A stretch of 6,737 nt of DNA, taken from assembly GCA_937897245.1 (NCBI GenBank), contig CALCBO010000101.1, positions 1 through 6,737 on the forward strand. The letters are read 5' to 3'. The translations under genes were made by a program, and so were the position numbers. Shown in pieces: positions 1-5,520 of the stretch. The notes below the pieces were generated by a model. The model searched no databases and was not told the DNA's origin. It was given only the letters and a program-made list of their open reading frames with translations. Numbering within the stretch: the first letter of the stretch is position 1; every line of letters begins with the position of its first letter. Origin of the DNA: an uncultured Caryophanales bacterium (GTDB taxonomy: Bacteria; Bacillota_I; Bacilli_A; RF39; UBA660).

Positions 1-663
1 CAAGCAGATAGTAATGCAACAAAAGTTATTCATATGATAAATGGAACCATTTATTCACAATCATATTTAGATGTTAATGGATTGTATTTTGGTGAATCTG
101 TAGCTTCACATAATAGAAGTGTTTGGTGTATTGTTGATGGTGATTATAATAGTTGTATAGAAGAAAATTATGTTTTTGAAAGTGAAGAAGAATGCTTAAA
201 TTATGCTGAAAATTGTGAGCTTGGTTCTATTCTTATTGACGCTATTGATTATATAGATGATATTAGTGAAATAAATCGTGATACTTATTTAAAATTTAAT
301 GTAGAAAACAATATTATTAGTGATGCTTATGTCTGTAATAAGAATAATTCAGAATTCTGCCTTCATAGTGGTAATGATAATTTCTTTAGTGAAAACAAAA
401 GTACAATGCAATCTTTGGTAGGATGGATTAATGAAAAGGGAGGAAGTTGCTCATTTAATGATTTAGAAGCTAGCTGTTTTTTTAAAGAGGGTAATAGTGG
501 AATTTCAATATTAGCTCAAGCTAATGGGTTGATTGAGATAAGTGAATTAAATTATGATTGTAATCCAAATTGTTTTTGTCAACCTGGAAAAGATGGAATA
601 AGGATAACAGATACAAAGAGAATTGTTAATGTTTTTAGTTCAGTAGCACAAGCTTGCTTTTAA
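1..663 (+). CDS. C-terminal part of a cysteine-rich, secreted-looking protein (possibly pilin/pseudopilin-like), 5' partial
   Basis: The reading frame is open from base 1 to the TAA at 661-663 (220 visible residues). The ATG at 34 has no ribosome binding site in front of it, so the true start is upstream of the window. The visible part is soluble, acidic and rich in Asn and Ser, with no membrane segment. It has 12 cysteines, including a CNPNCFC cluster near the C-terminus, which suggests disulfides and an extracytoplasmic location. The first residues (QADSNATKVIHMINGTIYSQ) could be the end of an N-terminal helix like that of type IV pilin-like proteins, followed by a globular disulfide-bonded head; this is inference, since the prepilin peptide that would prove it lies outside the window. 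I cannot assign a family with certainty. Codon use is AT-rich but a little less extreme than in the mre genes. I see no intrinsic terminator after the stop. Confidence 0.6.
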   Translation, partial: QADSNATKVIHMINGTIYSQSYLDVNGLYFGESVASHNRSVWCIVDGDYNSCIEENYVFESEEECLNYAENCELGSILIDAIDYIDDISEINRDTYLKFNVENNIISDAYVCNKNNSEFCLHSGNDNFFSENKSTMQSLVGWINEKGGSCSFNDLEASCFFKEGNSGISILAQANGLIEISELNYDCNPNCFCQPGKDGIRITDTKRIVNVFSSVAQACF

Positions 664-747
664 TAAAAATGAGATTTAAAAGCATATTAATTAGAGTACA
701 GCTAATATAAAGAGAATTTATGGATATATACAAAGATATTATACCTA

Positions 748-776
748 TTGACTTCTTATTTAAAATTTGATATAAG
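748..776 (+). promoter_or_regulatory. SigA-type promoter with extended -10 for the leader ORF and RSH gene
   Basis: The -35 element is TTGACT (748-753) and the -10 element is TATAAG (771-776), separated by exactly 17 bases. A TG at 768-769 sits one base before the -10 element, giving an extended -10. Transcription would start near 783, leaving about 18 bases before the leader ORF. It differs from consensus at one position in each hexamer, so it should be strong. It lies in the gap between the cysteine-rich gene and the RSH gene and supports a separate RSH transcription unit. Confidence 0.8.
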
Positions 777-800
777 TTAATCTAATAAAGAGGTGGTACT

Positions 801-854
801 ATGGATGGATTAGTATTATTTAATTTAGATGAAATATTTACGATTCAATTATGA
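801..854 (+). CDS. 17-residue leader peptide upstream of the RSH gene
   Basis: ATG at 801 is preceded by a strong Shine-Dalgarno sequence, GAGGTGG at 790-796, at close spacing, and the ORF ends at TGA 852-854. The product would be MDGLVLFNLDEIFTIQL. Seven of 17 residues are branched-chain (four Leu, two Ile, one Val), and all four Leu codons are TTA. The last codons (ACG ATT CAA TTA TGA) form the 5' arm of the intrinsic terminator at 840-875. A ribosome on these codons would therefore prevent the terminator hairpin. This arrangement is what a ribosome-dependent attenuator needs. The ORF is in the same frame as the RSH gene, separated from it by a single in-frame stop and the intervening 12 codons. 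Translation is predicted, not shown. The strong ribosome site and its place right after a good promoter make it more than a random short ORF. Confidence 0.65.
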   Translation: MDGLVLFNLDEIFTIQL

Positions 855-875
855 TTGTATAATTGGGTCGTTTTT
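840..875 (+). terminator. Intrinsic terminator / attenuator inside the RSH leader
   Basis: The arm at 840-852 (acgattcaattat) pairs with 859-871 (ataattgggtcgt) over 13 positions, 11 Watson-Crick and two G-U, around a 6-base loop (853-858). It is followed by a run of five T (871-875). It sits between a strong promoter and the RSH start codon at 891, so termination here would produce only a roughly 90-base leader RNA. The 5' arm is the last part of the 17-codon leader ORF, with its stop codon at the arm/loop border. I found no convincing alternative antiterminator helix by eye in 783-839, so the simplest model is occlusion of the 5' arm by a translating or stalled ribosome. Confidence 0.7.
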
Positions 876-879
876 AAAT

Positions 880-885
880 GGAGGG
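880..885 (+). promoter_or_regulatory. Ribosome binding site that sets the RSH start
   Basis: GGAGGG lies 5 bases before the ATG at 891. This favours 891 over the in-frame TTG at 855, which has no binding site and lies in the loop of the attenuator hairpin. RSH homologues also begin close to this point. Confidence 0.75.
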
Positions 886-890
886 TTATT

Positions 891-2330
891 ATGGAAGCGA
901 GTATTGATTATATCTTGAGTGTATTAGAAGAACATGGTGTTAGTTTAGATAAATTACAAGAGGTTCGGAAATCTTATGAGATTGCTAGTGAAGTTCATAA
1001 GAATCAGTATAGACAAAGTGGAGAACCTTATATTATTCATCCTTTACATGTAGCAGCTAATTTATTAATGATGGAAGTATATGATGCTGATTGTATTAGT
1101 GCAGCTTTACTTCATGATACTATTGAAGATAGTGAAGATAATTTTTCTAAAGAAGATGTTTGTCGACTTATTAATCCAACTGTTGCAGAATTAGTTGATG
1201 GAGTAACTAAAATGAGAAGAATGAATTTTTCTTCTAAAGAAAATCAAAATTTAGCTAATACTAGAAAAATATTATCAGGATTAAATAAAGATGTTAGAAT
1301 AATACTTATTAAATTGGCAGATAGACTTCATAATATGCAAACTTTAGAATATAAGAGGCCTGAAAAACAAGTAGAAAATGCAAAAGAGACTATGGAGTTA
1401 TTTATTCCTATTACTTTAGCTATTGGAGCTTATCAATTAAAGAATCAATTAGAGGATTTGTCATTACAGTATTTAGATCCAGAATGGTATCAATTAATAT
1501 ATGATTTTAGAGAAAATATTGGAGAAATAGAAATTCCTAGATTGGGAGAAATAAGTGATAATATAAATAAAATATTAAATGAAAATGGTGTTTCTAATGA
1601 TATAGTTTTAAGAAATCAGACAATTCATACAATTTATAAGAAAATGCAGAATGGTATTATACCAGAGTCAATGTATGATTTGTTTTATTTAAAGATATTA
1701 GTTGATAAAGAAGATGATTGTTTTGATACTTTTAAATTTGTACATCGTTCTTATGTACCAATACAGGGTAAATTTAAAGATTATATTAATAGTCCTCGTA
1801 CTAATTTATATCAATCATTACATACGGCTGTTTTAGATAGTAATGGAAAACAATTAAAAGTTAAAATTAGAACTAATGATATGAATAAAGTGGCTGCTTG
1901 GGGTGTTCCTGCATTATGGTCTATTGAAGATCGTTGGACTTGGGATGAGACTCAAGATTATTTAAGAGATGAATGTCAATTTGCGAAGAGATTACAAGAG
2001 TTAGATGATAATTGTCCTGATAATATGAAATTTATGGATTTAATTAATAAAGATTTATTAACAGATCATGTTTATGTTTATACAGATAAAGGAATGATTA
2101 TGGAATTACCTGCAGGGTCAACAGTCTTTGATTTTGTTTCAAGAATATATCCATATTTAATGGATCAAATGATAGGGGTTGTGGTGAATGGAAGAGAAGT
2201 TCCAATGGACCAAGTATTAGAAAATCATGATATGGTACAAGTTATTACTAAAAATAATAGTAATCCATTTGACTTTGGAGATAATTCTATAGTTAGTAAG
2301 GGATTACAAAAAGTATTATCAAAGAATTAA
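891..2330 (+). CDS. RSH-family (p)ppGpp hydrolase/synthetase, short form with degenerate synthetase site
   Basis: This is a 479-residue RelA/SpoT homologue. The family makes (p)ppGpp from ATP and GDP/GTP and hydrolyses it with a Mn-dependent HD domain; it is cytoplasmic and sets the stringent response. The HD hydrolase domain (about 20-190) looks complete: H50 in YIIHP, H75-D76 and E79-D80 in LLHDTIEDS, and D144 and N148 in IKLADRLHNM. The synthetase domain follows (about 230-345, with YQSLHT at 307-312 and KIRT at 325-328), then a TGS domain (about 392-454). By recalled alignment, key synthetase residues are changed: the second basic residue of the GRPK motif is Q243, and the catalytic Glu of the E(I/V)QIRT motif is K323. 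The zinc-finger and ACT/RRM domains of long RSH proteins (usually about 700 or more residues) are absent, and a terminator follows at once, so this is a genuine end and not a visible frameshift. The likely activity is mainly hydrolysis. The family call is firm; loss of synthesis is inference. Confidence 0.9.
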   Translation: MEASIDYILSVLEEHGVSLDKLQEVRKSYEIASEVHKNQYRQSGEPYIIHPLHVAANLLMMEVYDADCISAALLHDTIEDSEDNFSKEDVCRLINPTVAELVDGVTKMRRMNFSSKENQNLANTRKILSGLNKDVRIILIKLADRLHNMQTLEYKRPEKQVENAKETMELFIPITLAIGAYQLKNQLEDLSLQYLDPEWYQLIYDFRENIGEIEIPRLGEISDNINKILNENGVSNDIVLRNQTIHTIYKKMQNGIIPESMYDLFYLKILVDKEDDCFDTFKFVHRSYVPIQGKFKDYINSPRTNLYQSLHTAVLDSNGKQLKVKIRTNDMNKVAAWGVPALWSIEDRWTWDETQDYLRDECQFAKRLQELDDNCPDNMKFMDLINKDLLTDHVYVYTDKGMIMELPAGSTVFDFVSRIYPYLMDQMIGVVVNGREVPMDQVLENHDMVQVITKNNSNPFDFGDNSIVSKGLQKVLSKN

Positions 2331-2357
2331 TTATGAATTATTTTCATAATTTTTTTT
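2329..2357 (+). terminator. Intrinsic terminator after the RSH gene
   Basis: A perfect 9-base-pair stem (aattatgaa at 2329-2337 with ttcataatt at 2343-2351) closes a 5-base loop and runs into eight T (2350-2357). It begins inside the RSH stop codon. The stem is AT-rich, but this is normal for such a genome. Confidence 0.75.
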
Positions 2358-2384
2358 CGACATAAAAAGTACATATTATATGTT
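2357..2384 (+). promoter_or_regulatory. Possible weak promoter for the SPOR-like gene and radC
   Basis: TCGACA (2357-2362, one mismatch to the -35 consensus) is followed after 16 bases by TATGTT (2379-2384, four of six matches). A promoter is expected here because an intrinsic terminator lies just upstream, but the -10 choice is uncertain in such AT-rich sequence. Confidence 0.35.
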
Positions 2385-2404
2385 ATTTTTTTATTGGTGA
2401 TTTG

Positions 2405-2848
2405 ATGAAAAAATTATTATGTTCTGGTGTGATATTTGTTATTATGGGGTTTCTTTTAGGAGTTTTTATTTTTAATAAAAGACAGTTATTGTTTAGACCA
2501 AGTAAACATGTATATTATGTATTAGAAGAAGGAGTATATGATAATAAAAAGTTATTACAAACTAGTATTAGCAATCTTAAATATAAAATAATTGATTATA
2601 ATAAGGATAAGTATTATGTTTATTTAGGTATTTCTAAAGATTTAGATGTTATTACTAGATTAAGTAAGGTATATGATAAGAAGGGAGTACAGACTATTAT
2701 TAAAGAAAAAGAATTTATTTCTGATGAATTTTTAACTAATGTTAGTCAGTTTGATTTATTAATAAAGGATACTAAAGATGATGAACAAATATTAACTATA
2801 GAAGAAGTAGTATTAGCTAATTATGAAGAAATATTTAAAAAGAAGTAG
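2405..2848 (+). CDS. Membrane-anchored protein with a SPOR-like domain
   Basis: This is a 147-residue protein. One N-terminal membrane segment (about 4-23, LLCSGVIFVIMGFLLGVFIF) is followed by KR and then an outside domain, a typical signal-anchor layout. Residues 36-101 look like one SPOR-type unit. A strand reading YYVLEEGVYDNK is followed by a helix, then YYVYLGISKDLD and a second helix ending in KKGVQTIIKE. SPOR domains bind glycan strands with stripped peptides at division or remodelling sites; binding here is inferred from the pattern only. ATG 2405 is preferred over TTG 2402 because GGTGA at 2396-2400 is too close to the TTG. Its end overlaps the first possible start of radC, and the two genes are probably co-transcribed. 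Its position next to radC and the mre genes suits an envelope role. The exact function is unknown. Confidence 0.7.
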   Translation: MKKLLCSGVIFVIMGFLLGVFIFNKRQLLFRPSKHVYYVLEEGVYDNKKLLQTSISNLKYKIIDYNKDKYYVYLGISKDLDVITRLSKVYDKKGVQTIIKEKEFISDEFLTNVSQFDLLIKDTKDDEQILTIEEVVLANYEEIFKKK

Positions 2849-2888
2849 TAAAGATAAAAAACTTGTTTATAATATAAATGGGGTGTTT

Positions 2889-3566
2889 ATGAGTTATCGA
2901 ATGAAGGAAATACCTATAAATGAAAGACCTAGAGAGAGGTTAAAAATAGTAGGAGTTAAGAATTTAACTGATAAAGAGATTCTTTCAATACTATTAAAGA
3001 CAGGGACTTATCAACATAATGTTTTTGATGTTTCTATTGAATTATTAAATAAGTATTCTTTAGCTAATTTAGAAAATGTTAGTTTGGATGAATTAACTAA
3101 AATTAAAGGAATTGGAGAAGTAAAAGCAATTGAATTGTTAGCGGCAATTGAGTTAGGAAAAAGAATTGTTTTAAGAAAAAATAATATGAGAAAGAAGTTA
3201 GAAAATGCTAGAGTTATTTGGGAAGATGCTAGATATTTATTTTATAATCTTCAACAAGAGAATTTTTATGCATATTATTTTAATAATAAACAGGAGTTAA
3301 TTAATCGTAAATTAATATTTATGGGAACTGTTAATTGTGCTACGACACATACTAGAGATGTTTTTAGGGAAGCTATTAAAGTTAATGCTACTACTATAGT
3401 ATGTTTACATAATCATCCTTCTGGAGATGTTACTCCATCAAAAGCAGATATAGTTTTTACAGAGAGATTAATGAAGACTGGAGAGATTCAAGGAATACCA
3501 GTAGTTGATCATATTATTATAGGAGATAATACTTATTATAGTTTTTATGAACACGGAGTATTTTAA
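2889..3566 (+). CDS. radC: RadC family protein (JAB/MPN+ domain)
   Basis: The product is 225 residues, the usual RadC length. It starts with the family pattern IPINERPRERL (8-18). A helix-hairpin-helix DNA-binding motif lies at about 70-85 (TKIKGIGEVKAIELLAAIELG). The C-terminal JAB/MPN+ domain carries the metal-binding JAMM motif H174-x-H176-x7-S184-x2-D187 (HNHPSGDVTPSKAD). The residue commonly Glu in the family's PREVF segment is Asp157 here (TRDVF). Despite its old name, a DNA-repair role has not held up well in studied bacteria, and the biochemical function is unsettled. I chose ATG 2889, preceded by GGGGTG at 2880-2885. The in-frame ATG at 2823 lies inside the previous gene and would add 22 residues unlike the family. 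radC next to mre genes is a conserved arrangement, but mreB, often found between them, is missing. Confidence 0.93.
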   Translation: MSYRMKEIPINERPRERLKIVGVKNLTDKEILSILLKTGTYQHNVFDVSIELLNKYSLANLENVSLDELTKIKGIGEVKAIELLAAIELGKRIVLRKNNMRKKLENARVIWEDARYLFYNLQQENFYAYYFNNKQELINRKLIFMGTVNCATTHTRDVFREAIKVNATTIVCLHNHPSGDVTPSKADIVFTERLMKTGEIQGIPVVDHIIIGDNTYYSFYEHGVF

Positions 3567-3574
3567 AACTATAA

Positions 3575-3603
3575 TTGTTTCTGTAAGTAAATTATAATAT
3601 AAT
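3575..3603 (+). promoter_or_regulatory. Possible promoter for the mreC operon
   Basis: TTGTTT (3575-3580) is followed after 17 bases by TATAAT (3598-3603). A second perfect TATAAT overlaps it at 3593-3598 but has no good -35. Transcription from the first would start near 3610, at the edge of the ribosome site GGGATGG (3611-3617), leaving a very short leader. The gap after radC has no terminator, so read-through from radC may also supply the operon. Confidence 0.45.
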
Positions 3604-3621
3604 AAATAAAGGGATGGTTTT

Positions 3622-4401
3622 ATGAAGAAGAAGAAAAATAAGAAATTATATTTAATTATTTCATTGGTATTTATCATATTAATTAGCATTTCATTGTTGT
3701 TGAGTAATAGGATAAAATTTGGAACTATATTTAAAGATAGTAGTATTTTAATACAAAGAATAGTTATTAGTCCATTTACTATTTTAAATAAAGAAAAGGG
3801 AAAGAGAGCTACAGAGAGTTATTTAATTCAAAAGAATGTTAATGCATCATTAGAAAAAGAGATTCAAGAATTAAAAGATGTTTTAGAATTAAATAAAACA
3901 TTAACTGAGTATGATGTAGTTAATGCAACTATAGTATCACGTAATAAGAGTTATTGGTTTAATACAATTACGATTGATAAGGGAAAGTCTTCGGGAATAA
4001 AGAATGGACAAGCTGTTATTACAAAGAATGGATTAATAGGAAAGATTACTAAAGTATCTAAATATTCTAGTGAAGTAAAATTAATTACTTCTGATGATAT
4101 TAATTTTAAAGTAAGTGTTTCTATTAAAACTAATGAAGTTGATAATTATGCAATCTTAAATGGTTATGATGTAGATAGTGGATTAATTAAAGCTAATGGG
4201 ATAGATAAAATGACAGAGATAAATAAAGGAGATATTGTTTTAACTAGTGGATTAGGAAGTATGTTTCCAGCAGGTATTTATATTGGAGAAGTAGAAAAGG
4301 TAGAAAATGATAGGTATAATTTAAGTAAAACAGTTTTTATTAAGACTTATCAGAATTTTAATGATATTCATTATGTAACTGTTTTAAAGGAGAAGAAATG
4401 A
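3622..4401 (+). CDS. mreC: Rod shape-determining protein MreC
   Basis: This is a 259-residue MreC. It is a bitopic membrane protein of the elongation machinery (with MreB, MreD, RodA and PBP2) that helps activate peptidoglycan synthesis along the side wall. A basic N-terminus (MKKKKNKK) precedes one membrane segment (about 9-28). A coiled coil follows (about 58-95, KEIQELKDVLEL), then the double beta-barrel domain (about 98-257). Family patterns are clear: SRNKSYWFNTITIDKGKSSG (106-125), NGLIGKI, and the C-terminal TSGLGSMFPAGIYIGEVEKV (208-227). GGGATGG lies just before the ATG. It ends in an ATGA overlap with mreD, so the two are probably translationally coupled. Confidence 0.93.
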   Translation: MKKKKNKKLYLIISLVFIILISISLLLSNRIKFGTIFKDSSILIQRIVISPFTILNKEKGKRATESYLIQKNVNASLEKEIQELKDVLELNKTLTEYDVVNATIVSRNKSYWFNTITIDKGKSSGIKNGQAVITKNGLIGKITKVSKYSSEVKLITSDDINFKVSVSIKTNEVDNYAILNGYDVDSGLIKANGIDKMTEINKGDIVLTSGLGSMFPAGIYIGEVEKVENDRYNLSKTVFIKTYQNFNDIHYVTVLKEKK

Positions 4402-4904
4402 TAGCTATTATAATAATGATTATTTCTTTATTGTTGGATGGATTGTTAAGTAATTTTTTACCTTTTATGCCTAATGATTTATCTTATTTTACTCCTTTAT
4501 TTACTGTTGTTTCTATTTTTATTATTTATCCTTATTATAGAAAGGATATAAAGAAATTTTTAATTACTATTTTTATTTTAGGAATAGTGTATGATTTGTT
4601 TTATACTAATTTATTATTTTTTAATGGAGTTTTATTTTGTTTAGTTGGTTTATTAGTTAAAGTGTTATATAAGAATTTTGAGGTAACTCCAATACGTTTA
4701 TTATTTTATATAGTTATTATAGTTTCTTTTTATGAATCATTATATGGAATAATATTATTAGTATTTCAGATGGTTCCAGTTACTATAAATAAAATTATTT
4801 ATAAGATTAGTCATACTTTGTTATTAAATATTATTTATGGAGAAGTAGTATTTATAATAGAGAAGATTATTCCACGAAAGTATAAAAAAATGAGTATTAA
4901 TTAG
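4398..4904 (+). CDS. mreD: Rod shape-determining protein MreD
   Basis: This is a 168-residue, very hydrophobic protein with about five membrane segments (roughly 3-20, 30-47, 54-90 as one or two, 100-124 and 138-157). The pattern LGIVYDLFYTNLLFFNG (61-77) matches the conserved MreD segment, a glycine, then YD, then a hydrophobic helix. MreD is the multi-pass partner of MreC in the cell-elongation complex. Its start shares the ATGA with the mreC stop. Its GC content is extremely low (one 60-base stretch near 4561 has 8 G/C). The family call rests on hydropathy, length, the YD motif and position after mreC. Confidence 0.88.
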   Translation: MIAIIIMIISLLLDGLLSNFLPFMPNDLSYFTPLFTVVSIFIIYPYYRKDIKKFLITIFILGIVYDLFYTNLLFFNGVLFCLVGLLVKVLYKNFEVTPIRLLFYIVIIVSFYESLYGIILLVFQMVPVTINKIIYKISHTLLLNIIYGEVVFIIEKIIPRKYKKMSIN

Positions 4905-4933
4905 AATACTTATTTTTTTTGTGAATAAGTATT
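4905..4933 (+). other. Intercistronic hairpin between mreD and the SpoIVFA-like gene
   Basis: A perfect 10-base-pair inverted repeat (aatacttatt at 4905-4914, aataagtatt at 4924-4933) closes a 9-base loop of mainly T. No T run follows on either strand, so it is not a standard intrinsic terminator. It begins right after the mreD stop and ends 4 bases before the next ribosome site (AGGAGG, 4938-4943). It could be an RNA processing or stability element, or could set the ratio of upstream to downstream products. Confidence 0.5.
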
Positions 4934-4953
4934 AACTAGGAGGAAATGGAATA

Positions 4954-5520
4954 ATGAGAGTAGAAAAAAGATTAGTATTAAAAAAAGGTATTAAGAAATT
5001 ATGTTATCAAATACTTTATACAGTAATTATTGTTTTAATTGGTTTAATTGTAGTTAAGAAGAATCCTGATGTTAGAAGTTTATTAAAAAGAAATATTTAT
5101 GAAAAGAGTTTTCCTTTTCAAAAAGTACATAATATTTATGATAAGTATTTTGGAAATTTATTAAGTGTTAAGAAGAGTAGTGATAAGAGTGAAGCTGTGT
5201 TTAAGGAAAAAGTAGTTTATAAAGATTTAGAGGAGTATAAAGAGGGAATTTATAGAGTAAAAGTTAAGAGTGGAGATAATATTTCTTTTATAGATAGTGG
5301 GGTAATAATATATATAGGAAATAAGGATGATTTAGGAGAAGCTATTGTTGTGGAACAAAGTGATGGTGTAGAAGTAACTTATAGTAATATTATTAATGAT
5401 AAATATAAAGTATATGATTATGTGGAAAAGGGAGATATTATAGGTAATGTTAAGGAAGATTATTTTTATTTAAGTTTAGAAAAAGATGGGAAGTATTTAG
5501 ATTATAAAGAATATATTTAA
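4954..5520 (+). CDS. SpoIVFA-like membrane protein with degenerate M23 (LytM) domain
   Basis: This is a 188-residue protein. One membrane segment lies at about 17-34, followed by an outside linker with the pattern FPFQKVHNIYDKYFGNLLS (53-71), which resembles the SpoIVFA linker. The C-terminal domain (about 98-188) has the M23/LytM strand pattern: VKVKSGDNISFIDSGVIIYI, then a VVEQSDGVEVTYSNI stretch, YVEKGDIIGNV and YFYLSLEKDGKYLDY. The metal ligands expected in active M23 enzymes (HxxxD and HxH) are absent; where HxHFE would sit, YFYLSLEK is found. It is therefore probably a non-catalytic wall- or partner-binding domain. In B. subtilis, SpoIVFA is such a protein and holds and regulates the protease SpoIVFB encoded just downstream, as here. 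A good AGGAGG lies 10 bases before the ATG. Whether this organism sporulates cannot be told from this window. Confidence 0.75.
   Translation: MRVEKRLVLKKGIKKLCYQILYTVIIVLIGLIVVKKNPDVRSLLKRNIYEKSFPFQKVHNIYDKYFGNLLSVKKSSDKSEAVFKEKVVYKDLEEYKEGIYRVKVKSGDNISFIDSGVIIYIGNKDDLGEAIVVEQSDGVEVTYSNIINDKYKVYDYVEKGDIIGNVKEDYFYLSLEKDGKYLDYKEYI
5485..5503 (+). promoter_or_regulatory. Proposed ribosome site and non-canonical ATT start for the M50 protease
   Basis: GATGGGAAG (5485-5493) lies 7 bases before an ATT codon at 5501, the first codon after the in-frame TAG at 5498-5500. The open frame from here to ATG 5597 contains no ATG, GTG, TTG or CTG. ATA codons at 5504 and 5513 are other candidates. The ribosome site is only a moderate match to AGGAGG. 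Confidence 0.4.

Noticed and set aside
690..710. Weak inverted repeat (attag ... ctaat) after the cysteine-rich gene
   Set aside because: Only five AT-rich pairs and no following T run; not convincing as a terminator.
852..854. TGA read as tryptophan or glycine (alternative code)
   Set aside because: Tryptophan in the clear genes is TGG, the main genes have no in-frame TGA, and TGA ends mreC and the M50 gene at sensible places.
855..890. TTG at 855 as the start of the RSH gene
   Set aside because: It lies in the loop of the attenuator hairpin with no ribosome site, and the 12 extra residues do not fit the family; ATG 891 has GGAGGG at good spacing.
2823..2888. ATG 2823 as the start of radC
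   Set aside because: It lies inside the previous coding region, has no good ribosome site and adds residues unlike RadC; ATG 2889 begins just before the conserved IPxxERPRERL segment.
3468..3689. Minus-strand ORF of 73 codons across the radC/mreC junction
   Set aside because: It overlaps two clear plus-strand genes and the likely mreC promoter, has no ribosome site and is low-complexity; a shadow of AT-rich sequence.
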